NCBI GenBank assembly: GCA_004151065.3
Contig: NWUY0304353197.1
Location: 1 to 32,824, forward strand
Length of the DNA stretch: 32,824 bases
From: Larix sibirica
Taxonomy: Eukaryota; Streptophyta; Pinopsida; Pinales; Pinaceae
Reading direction: 5' to 3'
In this document: piece by piece, positions 10,773 through 21,689 of the stretch
How the letters are laid out: every line of letters starts with the position of its first letter
Position numbering within the stretch: position 1 is the first letter of the stretch
The notes under the pieces: model-generated
The model's input: the letters and a program-made list of their open reading frames with translations, nothing else
The model's database searches: none
What the model was told of the DNA's origin: nothing
Made by a program: the position numbers and the translations under genes

Positions 10773-12014
10773 ACAGAGGTAGGGGATCGCTACGCTCCGG
10801 TTAGATCTCCGTACGAACCGCATTACCATATAAATTAGACCAACATTTGCGCTTTCTTTACCATTTGCTTCACACCTTTATATCACTTGACATACCCCAA
10901 TTCCTATTCAGCAGTTACCTTTCAACCACACATCTTTATATGCCTTGGGTATTCTGTATGCTTACTTCATTCGACAGCCCCATTTGGAAATCCCATCCAA
11001 TCCGTGAAAATAATGAAACGAACGGCAGGGCCAGACATTAAGCTATACCGCAGGACAGTGAAATGCGCTAAAGCCATAGAACGCCAGGACAGCCAGGAGC
11101 CCGTGCCCACAGAAGACACTGAAGAGAATAGAATAGACACAGCACCTGGTTGCCAATATTTCGCTAGGAGCAGGGAGATAGATAGGGGTCAGATTGAGCC
11201 CTTGCCTTTCGGGGGATACATATAGCCCGCAGTTAATTGCTTCCATCACGATAGTAAATTACTATATTTGAGTTTGATCTTTACTCGGTGCAAGATTCAT
11301 GAAGCTTAAACTAATCATGTCCTTATTTGAGCCTTCCTTCAATATAACCCAGATAAGCATTCTCTATTATTAACCATGAATAACCATATCTAGGCTCTTT
11401 TTAAACCTCATATTTCCCTAAATTATATTATAAGCTTTTATTTGCCCTTTATTACGTTTTGCCGGGGAACAGCTCGTTCAAGAGCTTCCCCCGATTCAGG
11501 CGATCAGGCCCAAGGTATAGGGAAAATTCTAAATTTTTCAATTTACCTATAGACAATGGAGACTTCAAGACTCCATCTGCATATGTCTACGAATCCCTCA
11601 ACACAACAAAGGTTCGCTTTATCAAAACACGCATTGATTGAATGAGAAGGTTTTGTGGAATTGACCGGAACCATCCAAACCTAGTGCCTTTATTTAGACG
11701 GACCGGAATAATAAATGAGTGAATAGGCGCGAAAGCGGGGGAGAATAGACTTCTTTTTGATCTTCTCGCAAAGCCGAACCGGTTTAGATCGGATCGGGCT
11801 ATATCTGCTTTCCATACCACCCTTTTCTATTTGCTCGATAAACCTTTATAGGATCATCCTTTTTATTATGCCGTATTTGTAGTCTTTAGAACCGAACCTG
11901 CACTCCTTACTGCGTATTCGCGCAACCCCAGAGCTACAGTGCTTACAGAATTTAATCATTCACACCAATTCCCCTCTTTCTTTTAGGGAAGACCCCCGGA
12001 CCTACTGCATTAAT
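10773..12014. other. Gene-free stretch with overlapping minor frames
   Basis: Frames at 10847-11041, 10887-11225, 11043-11249 and 11587-11820 overlap one another on both strands. None shows a domain, so I treat them as chance. No RNA gene is visible. Confidence 0.55.
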
Positions 12015-12181
12015 GTAAGTTTGACAACTAAGTTGTGGGATCTCCGCTCTCAGTAACTAAATGCCAAACTAAATCAAATTATATAATATAGTAGGTAGGT
12101 AGACACAAAATACATTGCCTATTAACTTTAGATGCCTACTGTAAGGAAGACTTTAAGTTTCACTGCTTAGTTGTGGGATCT
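12015..12181 (+). repeat. Pair of diverged 28-bp direct repeats
   Basis: Segments at 12015-12042 and 12154-12181 both start taagttt and end gttgtgggatct, with a diverged middle. A partial third copy with cagttgtgggat lies near 28249-28260. The pair starts 139 bases apart. It looks like a small dispersed repeat without coding content. Confidence 0.6.
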
Positions 12182-12668
12182 TAGGAACTGCCGGATTTAC
12201 TCAATAAAGCCAGAACTTCAGAGAAGAGACACGGCTGGGCTGGATGGTCAATTTGCTAGTGAAACGTGGCCTGACCTTTCCTTACTATGTTATCTGTGAC
12301 CTTCCTCGCTCTAAAAAGGTAAACCCCATAGTCTAAGTTGTTCCTTTTTCATTAACTTTACAGCGCAGAAAAAATCCCAGTAGGTAAGCCCATGCACGAG
12401 CTAGCTTTCGATTTCAACCTTCGAGAAATGGCAAACAAGCTATATTATAAATCCAAGCTAGGCCAGCAGCCAGCAATAATCAAAGAATAAATAGATTTTA
12501 TTGTACAAAAAAAGCGAATGATAATGTTTGTAAAATCTGGCCAAAGAGCAAGCAACCTCCCCCCTCCAATAAGACTCAATCTGGCCCTTTCCGTAAGACT
12601 AACTAAATAAGCCCTTTATTCCCAGAATAAAAAAAGAAAGCCCCTCTCCCTTTGGACAATGAATGGCT

Positions 12669-12703
12669 CTTATTAGGTTCGAACACTTCACTTATTAGGT
12701 TCG
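12669..12703 (+). repeat. 13-bp direct repeat
   Basis: The word cttattaggttcg occurs at 12669-12681 and 12691-12703, starts 22 bases apart. The region between 12182 and 13038 otherwise contains no supported gene. Confidence 0.7.
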
Positions 12704-13038
12704 CCGCCCTCAATGCCGATAGGAGTTTATTCGATCCATTATTCCCAGAGCACGAGGCCCAAACACGTAGAGGAGGATGTTAGTGCACTTCTTATTAGTG
12801 ATTATTCTTATATTAATTAGTTATATTCTTGCCAACATCTTCTTTGGTAGCGTGGTACAACGGGCGGATTATTTAGCCATGTGAGGTGGAACCGATAGAG
12901 AGGAAAATCTTATGCTGCTGACCAGTATATTTTTATGCTTGCCAGTTTAAGCGACATCGGTTTACTGCATTAGTAAATCTGCCCGCAGTCTGCCGTTTCA
13001 ATACACATTATCGCTCCCCATGACGAAATGACTTATCG

Positions 13039-13350
13039 CTACCGCTTGCCCCCATATTTGAGAGCGCTGTAGAAAGAAGATTCCTTTTGTCTTTGATCGC
13101 TCACGCTTGCCTTATTATGGTAAGGGCGCTTAATAAGGTACCGCACCACACAGCCCGGCACGATGGAGGGTCCCCCATTAACTATAACACCCCTACCTTC
13201 GGTCGGGGCCTCATATTGGCAACGGAAGTGTTTCTTTATATTTTCAAATAAATTGATGAAGTCTGGGTTATACCAGAGCTGGATCCAGATGCGGAAGTTT
13301 TGGCAGTGAAGTTGAGCGAACCTTAAGCCCTGGTATGCGCTTGGGGCCAT
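13039..13350 (-). CDS. Orphan 103-codon reading frame, function unknown
   Basis: ATG at 13348-13350 and stop at 13039-13041, with an upstream in-frame TAA limiting the start. The product is non-repetitive and aromatic- and basic-rich, with FRIWIQLWYNPDFINLFENI near residues 20-39 and a basic C-terminus (KYGGKR). No signal peptide, membrane segment or family motif is recognisable. It is one of the few frames above 100 codons here, and no other minus-strand frame competes with it. It may be a fragment of an unknown gene or simply chance. Confidence is low. Confidence 0.22.
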   Translation of the reverse strand: MAPSAYQGLRFAQLHCQNFRIWIQLWYNPDFINLFENIKKHFRCQYEAPTEGRGVIVNGGPSIVPGCVVRYLIKRPYHNKASVSDQRQKESSFYSALKYGGKR

Positions 13351-15368
13351 AATCCTACAAATAACTTAAATCCACGCGTCGTATTTGTTGCCCACCAAGA
13401 CTGAAAGACATGCCATTTAGGTTGCTGTATAATGCACGATTCGCTCAAATTAATTGTTCCTAAACCTTTGCTTTACTCCTCGTACGGAAGACATATATTA
13501 ATTGTGGATGCATTGATCAACAGCTTTTAATATGATAATCCGAACCCGATAACAGCTAACGATATGAAGCAAAAAAGATGCTTGTTATATATGTTTAATC
13601 CCCCGATTGTTTTTGTTAGGTGGGAGCTTTTATTTAGGGTCCTTCTTCTGTGAGGTTACCAAAGTGGGTTAGTGATTTGCTTTTACTTATGAGCATTTCT
13701 TTTTTTGTTTCGCTTGACCCATTAGGGAGGGTTTTGAGACGCGACCCCTCGCGCATTAGGAAGAACCCTGTCGATGGGGGCACATAAGCTGCTGCCGACT
13801 GGATACATTGTGAGTGAGCTGCCGCCACACTAGACGAGACAAAGGAAACGGAACGGAATTAACATGCATGGAGGCCAAGAATCGCTAAATTTAGTGAGTG
13901 GCACAGAGATGAAACACGATGAATGAAGAGCACTTTAAGCAAGGTTCAATTTAGGATAAGAGAAGAGGTTACCCCATAATGATGTTTTCGTTGATCTCAA
14001 TGATGGAGGGAGGTGCAATAAGTGAGTGAGAGAGAGGTGCAAGATGAGGGTGCTACTCAACGGCCGGTATGAAATCCAACTAGTGATCCCCAGCATAGGG
14101 AGGTAGGTGGCAGTAGTGCGTCAACAGTTCCACGTGCGCAGGAGGTTATGTGCGGGAACAGTTTCTCATACACCAGGCCCAGGAAGCATGTCGTTATTCT
14201 GCGTTAGCCATTATAGAGCGTGACATACACAGGAGGGAAGGGAGGCTATGTGCCTTGTTACCTTTTCTCTTTACGTGCCCTGTTTGTTTGTGAGTGTTAG
14301 GTTAGTCAGCTAGTAAGGAAGGCTCCCATCATTGGACAAAGAGAATAAGTAACCACGTTCCAACAGATTTTTTTTATTTCTTTATTAGGACGGAGTTGGA
14401 AGAACTTGTTAGCTGGGAAGCTTGCTGGGATAGAGAATCCGAACAAGCTGGATGGTGGTCTTATTTAGTTGGGTGCAGACAATAAGTTTGGGTAGACCAG
14501 ATATTACAAAACAGCCTCAGTCGCCATTCTTTGCTAATGAAATTGCATCCTTAGGGGGGTAAAGACCTCATCGCACCGCTTAAACCATCCACACACATAC
14601 ATAATAAATACACATTTAGCTGCTATCTATATTGAGTGCACCATAGAATCCATGTTTGTTTGGGATTTCAAAAACACATTCTCAATAGATAGCTCTTTGT
14701 TTTTCCCAGGGAAGGTGGGAATAACAGCTCCAAAAAAACCTACTCATTTGCTGTGTTGATGCCAGGTGTAAATGCTAGGTTTCTATGCCAATTCCATCCA
14801 ACAAACAAAAAAAGAATAAATATAGTCTATTCAAAACAAAATAAGTAGTTTCTTTTATCCATTCTGTTATAAATATAATAAGAAAGAAGCCCAAAATATT
14901 ATAAGAGCTCTAGCAAAGAAGCTTATTGTTTTCTTCATGCTACGTGTTACTATACAATATCGCATATCTACGTTGAACTTTACATTAACAAACTCTATCA
15001 ACTAGTTATAATGAGTGAGCTGTAGTGCGGGTTGTTCTAATTAGCAATAGTGAAATGGAAGCTCTTCTATTGTTGGTGCTGCATGAGGAAGCTATTTCAG
15101 TGCAGCTTGTCAGTGCATAAAGCTGTTGCAAAATTGATGATGGCTTCTGGAACTAACAACTCTGTTTTCTATGTTAAAGCTCCAACCTTAGCAGCCCTCT
15201 GTAGTCCCTAGTCGCCCCCCTACCGGTCCCTTTATACGGATGGGAATCTTATCTACTAAAATCCTCTTATACTGCACCCGCTTCCAATTATTGGAAGGAA
15301 AGGAAGAATTTCACTTCACTGCATTAAATTAATTGAGGTAGATAGACAAATTCGAGTTATAAACCCAT
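13351..15368. other. Gene-free stretch
   Basis: No supported gene, tRNA or mobile element. The 64-codon minus-strand frame at 13634-13828 has no recognisable feature. A GATAAGAGA word near 13954 resembles the core of plant mitochondrial promoters, but no gene follows it. Confidence 0.6.
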
Positions 15369-15406
15369 ATGGATATATATATATATATATATTATAAATA
15401 ATATGC
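15369..15406. repeat. AT microsatellite and AT-only tract
   Basis: A run of alternating T and A (more than ten TA units from about 15372) passes into an irregular AT-only stretch. Confidence 0.85.
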
Positions 15407-15463
15407 CTCGAATACCTTCCAAACCAGGTTTCTCTTTATAAAAAGCGTTAGGGTGGTGGTTGC

Positions 15464-15568
15464 GCTAGCTCTGCTATCTCTGTTGCTGTCTTTGCCTCTA
15501 CCGTTGCTCTTGGTGCTGATACATCTCATGATACTTATGCTGCTACCCTCACCTCGCCTTCCTTCTAG
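15464..15568 (+). repeat. Ala/Ser/Thr-rich coding-like segment, distant copy (+)
   Basis: A plus-strand frame of 34 codons before TAG reads ASSAISVAVFASTVALGADT and then SHDTYAATLTSPSF. Its bias and its TYAAT word match the segments between 4.5 and 8 kb, about 7.5 kb away. The longer minus-strand frame over it (15392-15679) is a shadow. Confidence 0.4.
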
Positions 15569-16303
15569 CTGCCTGCTCACTGTCTGTCTTAGCCCCCCAC
15601 CTCCAACATAGGCCATCCTTTCACTCGTGAAATTACAAAAATCTTTCCGTCCTCTATTTGAAACGGGCCCATACCCCACACCCTTAGTAAGCTATTTACC
15701 TTGCCTATAGCACCTTCCGAGATAAGATAAGATAAAATGGATTAGGTAAACTTTACTTTCTGAATAGGCCCATTCTTTTTATATCTGCCCGGCTAACAAG
15801 TAACAAAAGGATCGGTTTCCATGGAACTACCGGGCCAACTCTGTCTCCCCTCTAAAGCCCTCCTACAAATTGAATAACCAGCAAATACCTATTTGAGGGC
15901 CGAGAGAAGTGTGGAAAAAACAGATAGAAGGCATAGACATCTTCAGTGGAAATTAATACAATAATGTATACTATTTTGAAATAAATTTATATTGTTGGGT
16001 GGGGGGGACCCGGCCAGATACGATTGATGAATGAAGACAGCCAGCATAGGATATTTATGAATGGATGTCCAGTCAACATTAGCTATAAATATGCCCAGCC
16101 AGACAGCTTTCCTAGGATATCCCAACTTCTCTTTCATTTTAGTGCTACCAACCACCTGTACTCTTTACCACCCTTTCTATGCCTACTTCATGAATGGAAG
16201 TTGAATGGGTTGCACAGGAAAGGAAAAAGTATTGGATCGTAGGAACTGCCCTATCTTATTCAATAACACTCAGTTCCGCCTACAGCCCTGTTCCTACTGC
16301 GTC
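15569..16303. other. Gene-free stretch
   Basis: Overlapping frames at 15943-16155 (-), 16024-16242 (+) and 16205-16486 (+) show no domain. The segment near 16138-16160 (tagtgctaccaaccacctgt) is nearly identical to one near 30695-30714, so this part contains a dispersed repeat rather than a gene. Confidence 0.55.
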
Positions 16304-16322
16304 GTTCTGCCCACGGGTATCT
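16304..16322 (+). repeat. 19-bp dispersed direct repeat, copy 1
   Basis: The exact 19-mer gttctgcccacgggtatct recurs at 17930-17948. Flanks are unrelated beyond a few bases. Confidence 0.8.
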
Positions 16323-16969
16323 GTTTTACTTGGTCTCTATTAAACCATATATTACCAATTAAACTAGGCGCTTACCATGGGTCTATTTCTACCCGGGCTC
16401 TAACAAGCTGTTCCCAATTCTTCTATGTAACATACTCGCGGGGATCTATTATTACACACCTGTTCTATAATCCACCTATTGCTTGAGCCTTTCACCTTAC
16501 TCCAGCGTGGATACTACTTTCAGCACTAGTTTGGCACAACACTACAGCCAGAACACAGTGATGAGGAGTCGCTTACCCAGCATGCATGGTAAATTAGTGA
16601 TTGGCGCCTGGCCTTTAAGTGGAAAATTAACTAATGAAAGGTAGCCTACCCAGATAGTAAATTGGGTAATGTCCGAAGGAGTCCAAGTGGTAAATTCACT
16701 GCTAATATGGTGGCGTTTCAAAATGGGAATTGGGACTATTTCCAATGTTCCTGGGCGAGCTTATTCCAAGACTTCTTCAGGCAATTATAACAAGGTTCCT
16801 GGTAAGGAATTATTCCCTTGCTCCAATACTTAAGAGAGGGCCTTATATAACTCCAAGCGACTGTGACTCTTCAGGCTATTCTAATCGGAGAAGATCATAG
16901 GTTGGTTCTTATTCCATCTTTCGGATTTCGTACCTCCTAATTTGCTCCTAAGTTGCTTTAAAAGGAAAA

Positions 16970-16996
16970 GCTTGCTTGACCAAAGGGAGGGCAAGG
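16970..16996 (+). repeat. 27-bp repeat shared with the 3' edge of the RT fragment
   Basis: A perfect 27-base match to 27212-27238, starting gcttgcttgaccaaaggg and ending gggcaagg. With one mismatch the match extends six bases further 5' (aggaaa). Sequence diverges completely on the 3' side. Confidence 0.85.
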
Positions 16997-17147
16997 GCGC
17001 GGAGAATTTAATTGAAAAGGATGGATTTAGGCTGCTCCCGGGCAGGAGTGGCCAATCTAACAAAGCTTCTGGAAGGACCGACCTATTTGAACAAGTGGTA
17101 GCAATAATTTGAAGTAAGCAGTCCCAGCACCAAAGCAAGCCCTCCTT

Positions 17148-17532
17148 CCACTACTCCATAGGTTGTTAGTTGAATAGAAAGTAAGGTAAAGGATTCATAG
17201 CATCAATAACCTCCTTCTGATTCCTGAATAGGTTGGTAAGGGACTACCTCTCCTAGGTTTACGGGATAAAGGAAGGGTTAGCTTGGATCATCTCATCTGG
17301 TGCTTATAAGGACTTAGTGATAATAGCTGTCCCTCCTAAGTATTTATTATATAGGGCTAAATATATAGTTATTGCAAGTGGGTGGGTGGGTTGTAAACAA
17401 GGTAATATAGATGGCGTCCCCTACTGATATTCCTTCCTGGCTTCATAAGAGGTTGGGCAACACTCCACTCCATAGGTTGTTGGGTTAAAGGCAGTAAAGG
17501 GTTCATAGATGCCATACCTCCTAAGATTCCTG
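17148..17532 (+). repeat. Diverged direct duplication of about 75 bp
   Basis: Segments 17148-17226 and 17463-17532 share the order ctccataggttgtt, then taaaggnttcatag, then cctcct and gattcctg, with small indels between. They are starts about 315 bases apart and visibly diverged, so the duplication is old. The intervening sequence has no supported gene. Confidence 0.65.
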
Positions 17533-17929
17533 GCAAGTGTGACACAAAGATCTCCTGGCTGACTCTGTATTCCTTGTCGGATGCTCGCTCAGACCAGAAT
17601 GAAGGCATGCTCAAACCAGCTTAACCAGCGAGATCTCCTTGTTAAGGCCCTAACTTGGAGGAAGGCAGCATATCTAGATCCAGGGGTGAAGGATGATAAA
17701 GATTGAGATGAAAAAGTGTCTCTATTCTAAAAATAATAGAATCTCTTCTTTAATACAATAGAATAGGCCTTCCAATCGAAATTGCAACGACAAACCCTGC
17801 CTTACCTTAGTACGGATCAACTCCGAATTACAATTATACACCAGCCAGCCAGCCCTATAGAGATACCCATAGTTAGTTCCAAATAGCAATGTCATTGAAT
17901 TAACCAATTAACTAGTTAGGGGGTATTCT

Positions 17930-17948
17930 GTTCTGCCCACGGGTATCT
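17930..17948 (+). repeat. 19-bp dispersed direct repeat, copy 2
   Basis: Exact copy of 16304-16322, lying 1.6 kb downstream in the same orientation. Confidence 0.8.
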
Positions 17949-19110
17949 ATTCAAACTGCTCTATAAAACAGCGAGTAATCTTCACAGTGTCAACCCAACT
18001 GCCGCTGTTATTTATCTATCTTCTATCGTCTGGCCTTATTCCCATCGAACTAGCACCGACATCAATGCACCTAACAATTATTCACTGACATACATTCATT
18101 AACTCTCACCAAGCCGAGTCCTTTAACACTATAGGCTTTACACTATAAACCTATCCCTTCCATTCACGCATCCCAAGGATAAAATGCCAGACATAGCTTG
18201 CAACGGTTCATAACAATCTGGATCATTACTTAGATTCATTGCACCTGGCAAGGATAGATGGGATCATGTTATAGACACATAGTTCATTCACGCTAGAAAT
18301 AGAGTGACAAGGCAGCAGAGGTGGCACCGGTTAGTGAGTGAGTTATTATTTTGATTCACTTGATGGAACACATATTCTGGGGTGGGGCGCCCCAACGGAC
18401 AACATCTGCCGAGAGAGGTGATCCCATCGTAAACATATTCCCAAAGAGGCGATCCAAGTGGTTAAGTACTCGATGCTTTGCTTGATTCTATACTTAAGAT
18501 ATATCATTCCCATAGAGCGAGGGCTAAGTTCCATTCCCAATCGAGGTCTCTAAGCCACCCTTATATACCCTCTTACTTACAACTTTACTACTAAATCCTA
18601 CCACTCTACCTCCGACCATCAATCTGAAAAAATCATAAGCGATAAAGAAAGCCCACATCACTATACGAGAGGAGAAGAGATGTCCCCCCCCCTACTTATA
18701 TATATAATCCAATAGCTTTTAGGACTAATTGTTTCTAGCCCATTAAAGTAGCCCGGTAGTAGAGTAGCCCATTGTGATTAGCCAAGCATTTGACTTGCGC
18801 AGCAGCCACAGTCTAAGTATACCGTTATCAAAGCCAAGTCAATTAGCCAAACCAATTATCCAAGGCAAGCAGAGTAGAGTTTCAAGTGAATAACTGAGTA
18901 TCCAAGCTAATCAGATTATGCCATCCCATCCAGCAGTCCAGCCCGGTATCCACAGGAGCCCAGTTGAGTAGCCATTCCTAACTTGGAGCTAAAATGAGGT
19001 TTATCTCTATTAAAAATAGGCAAATGGAAAGCTAATATCTGGTCCATAAAAACTTCTTGCCTGCTCCAACCCTGGCAGTGAATAAATCTCTTGATCACTT
19101 GGATCATACC
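17949..19110. other. Gene-free stretch
   Basis: No supported gene. A ten-base perfect palindrome, ggggcgcccc, lies at 18384-18393. Repeated AGCCAAG/AGCCCAG-like words occur between 18740 and 18975. Frames at 18346-18540 and 18916-19107 (-) show no domain. Confidence 0.6.
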
Positions 19111-19150
19111 GTTTTGTTTTTGTTTTTGTTTATTATTTTTTTTTCTTTCC
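19111..19150. repeat. T-rich low-complexity tract
   Basis: Repeated GTTTTT units run into a run of T and then CTTTCCC. If read on the minus strand this is an A-rich tract, which could be a retroposon tail, but no retroposon body is recognisable next to it. Confidence 0.75.
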
Positions 19151-19678
19151 CTCGAAGTAAATAACCATTAGTCCTGTACTTTCACACGCTACCTCTCCCA
19201 CCAGGGAGAGAACTTCAAAAGTTTCTAAGTCATTGGTTGTATAGGGCCAAATTAATTAAGTAGAGAAGTCGGAAAGTTAGTGCCTCTCCTTCACGTACCC
19301 CGGAAAACGATGAGCAAGAGCAGGGCGCTGCATCGGTCTGGGCGCTTTGCTCCGCCTAGCTTGCTTTTCAAATAAATAACATATATTTGGATAGGCTGGG
19401 TACCTTAGGCACAGTAAAGTATATGTATTCTATCTTTCTTTGTATTATTATATTATGGAGGAGGTTATGCTAAAGCGTAATTACGTATATAATGACCAGC
19501 AGCTTTGTTGAAGGACCCATTTGGCAAGAACCTGGACTTCCGCATTTGCTCTAGTCCTTTACTGCGCCCAAGGCCAAGCTAAGGAAGCCAAGCTAAAGAA
19601 GTCAGTCAATTAAGATCAGGAAGTGAAATAGTGTTGAGGCATAACGTCTTAAATAAGGACTTTCCTATCCCTTGGGTC

Positions 19679-19692
19679 GAGCAGCTTCGCTC
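19679..19692. repeat. GAGC/GCTC mini-hairpin
   Basis: gagc and gctc flank a six-base loop (agcttc). Comparable short GC-rich words occur near 4131, 10785, 19347, 26560 and 27353, suggesting a family of small GC clusters in otherwise AT-richer sequence. Confidence 0.45.
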
Positions 19693-19889
19693 CTGGATCT
19701 ACCTTTATTTCTTAGTGCCGTAACACGCTAACTCACTTACTATTGCCGATGGTAAAACACTGTCTAGATAAGAGCTAAACTCGTATCAATTTCCTGAAGA
19801 GGCAAAGTCGACGTAACAGTAAGGTTTATGAACCATCTGTACGAAAACAACAGCAAGTCACAAGGGGTGACGCAAAAAACTTTCAAACT

Positions 19890-21000
19890 AAAAATATAGT
19901 TTTTCTATACAAAGGCGAAAGCAAGAGCTTTACTGTCTTACGGGTAAACCCTCTTAAAGTAGAGCCTGTTGCGGGGGTTTTTATAAGTTTGCCATCAGGG
20001 CAAGCGCAAGTTAATATACCCCTTTATGAGACAACATTTGATTATTAAAGGGCCCTGCCATAAGGATTAAAACTTACCTTTGCCTAACTTGTCAAGGACT
20101 TGATCATAAGCGAGGATGAGGTCACCTTCATGAAATGAACGAGGGTTAACTTTACGGTCATACTGAGCTTTGGAATGTTTATTCGACATTGCATTGTAAG
20201 GCTATGTGGCGGTCTTTGCCCGCTTGTTTCAATGTGATTAACTCCTGCTCAAGAAAAAATAGTGTCAGGGATAAGTTCGATGGCCAAATGGAGGGAGAGA
20301 ATCTAACATTTTATAGGTAATACTTCCTCTATGCCGTGGACAAGATGGAAGGGTGTAAACCCTGTGGCAGTCTTTACTGATGTCCCATAGGCCCAAAGAG
20401 CTGGGAAGAGCACATATGATGCCAATTAGTCTTATGCTTATTGACTATCCGTTGTAACATGGTTTTTAGCTTTTTTTTGTTTACGACCTCAACTTGGCCA
20501 TTGCCCTGCGGATAGTACATAGAGGATAACTCATGCACAAAACCTCAATGTGAAGCGAGCTCATGCCACATGTTGTCTTCGAAATGGGAACCATGATAAG
20601 ACATCAATTACTTCGGAACGTCGAAGCAAGTAATAACATGGTGAAAAAATAAGTGAGCAGCAGTGGCTGTTGTGTTATTGAACGTCAGCATAGCTTAAGC
20701 CCACTTGGTAGAAGAGTATATAATTATTATAATGTATCAATGATCGGTGACAGAGGTTGGCTTGCACTCCATGAAATAAATCCCCCATTTGCATAAGGTA
20801 ATAACAGGGTGCTAAGGGGAGGGGCCCACACCTTGCTTGGGTGCATAAAGTTGACAACTGCAATGCTTCACCGCTTCAATGCAGTCAGTTAACAGTGAAG
20901 GCCAAAAGTAACTTACCCTAATTATATTATGATTAGTTGCCATTCCAGGTGGCCACTGCAAGCGTCACTATGACGTTTAGTACCTGTTCGACCCATTCAC
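19890..21000 (-). pseudogene. Integrase of Ty3/gypsy pol, broken
   Basis: The zinc-binding domain is seen at 20850-20975, with both His in the ACSGHL-type context and a Cys pair reduced to Cys-Ser-Cys (normally two residues between). The core follows: WGIYFMEC at about 20770-20790, where the first catalytic Asp is replaced by Tyr (codon 20776-20778); SYHGSHFEDN at about 20575-20600, where the second Asp is Tyr (20596-20598); and YYPQGNGQVEVVNK, where the catalytic Glu is kept (20488-20490). The C-terminal region (GDL...DKLGKGK) spans about 20150 down to 19890. Integrase inserts element cDNA into chromosomes. Frameshifts, stops and lost Asp residues exclude activity. Confidence 0.9.
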
Positions 21001-21329
21001 GAGTTTATACAACGCCGTAGAATGGTGTCGACTCCTCTCCTATAAAGGAAGTAACCAATGAGGATATATTTATAAGCCTGATTACATATGCGACATCGAT
21101 CATCTCGTGAGAGACGTGGACCAAACTTTTGTGTGCCCAAGTCCACCAAAATGTCACCGTACCAAGGGTCATCTGATTATATGGCAAATAAAGGCTTGCT
21201 CATCAGGGAGGTTGTCATTAACAGGTGGATCTGCAGCACCAGTTGGGAGATCAGAAATAAAATCATAAAGGGAGACGGCTTTATTACTTTTAGGGGAAAC
21301 AAATTATAAATTGAACTCCTGTAGGATGA

Positions 21330-21624
21330 TTATCCAACAAGTGTACTTTCCGTGAATAACTCACCGACTCAATAGTAGGTATACCATGGGATTCTAATTT
21401 GCAACCACCCTAGTGGTGCGCGACAAAATGTAATGACGCAGCTTCTGAACGTAGAAGAAGACAACGGCTAACGCTAACTTCTCGTTGTGATTATATGACA
21501 GTGAAGGCCCTTATAAGTTCTTACTTATGTAATATATTACATGCTCGTAATGTCCCTCTCCTTGCTGGACTAAGACCCCGGCCACTGCAAATGGTAAGGC
21601 CAAGATTGAAAGGATCAAATAATT
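21330..21624 (-). pseudogene. RNase H domain of Ty3/gypsy pol, broken
   Basis: The frame from about 21624 reads LALPFAVAGVLVQQGEG, HVIYYISKNL, then a TAA, then YNHNEKLALAVVFFYVQKLR and HYILSRTTRVVAN before a TAG. Ty3-type RNase H removes the RNA template during reverse transcription. The Glu of the NEKLALAVV helix and the following LRHYI segment match the domain. The N-terminal Asp expected before the VAGVLVQ strand is not visible. Two in-frame stops lie in otherwise well-kept text, so decay is mainly by point changes here. Confidence 0.88.
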
Positions 21625-21689
21625 GCCCGACCTAAGAAGGAAGGCAAGGAGCTTAGCTTGAATATGGAGTTGCTTATCTCTGTAATTTA

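Larger units (their letters stand above)
19890..21624 (-). mobile_element. Ty3/gypsy LTR-retrotransposon pol remnant (RNase H to integrase C-terminus)
   Basis: Reading the minus strand from 21624 down, broken frames give in order RNase H, a linker, the HHCC zinc-binding domain, the integrase core and the integrase C-terminal region. This is the gene order of Ty3/gypsy pol. The wording (KLALAVVF, SDLPTG, STKWAEA, GNGQVEVVNK, FHEGDL in shifted frames) fits the Tat-like lineage of plant gypsy elements. Many stops and frameshifts make it non-functional. Reverse transcriptase and protease are missing upstream (beyond 21624 the sequence turns AT-rich), and no LTR was recognised. Family confidence is high and lineage confidence moderate. 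Confidence 0.92.

Noticed and set aside
10782-10826. ccgtacgaaccg resembling the end of a group II intron domain V
   Set aside because: No matching 5' half of the domain V hairpin and no flanking exon.
13954-13962. GATAAGAGA, similar to the plant mitochondrial CRTA promoter core
   Set aside because: The first base is wrong for the motif and no gene or RNA follows, so it is likely chance.
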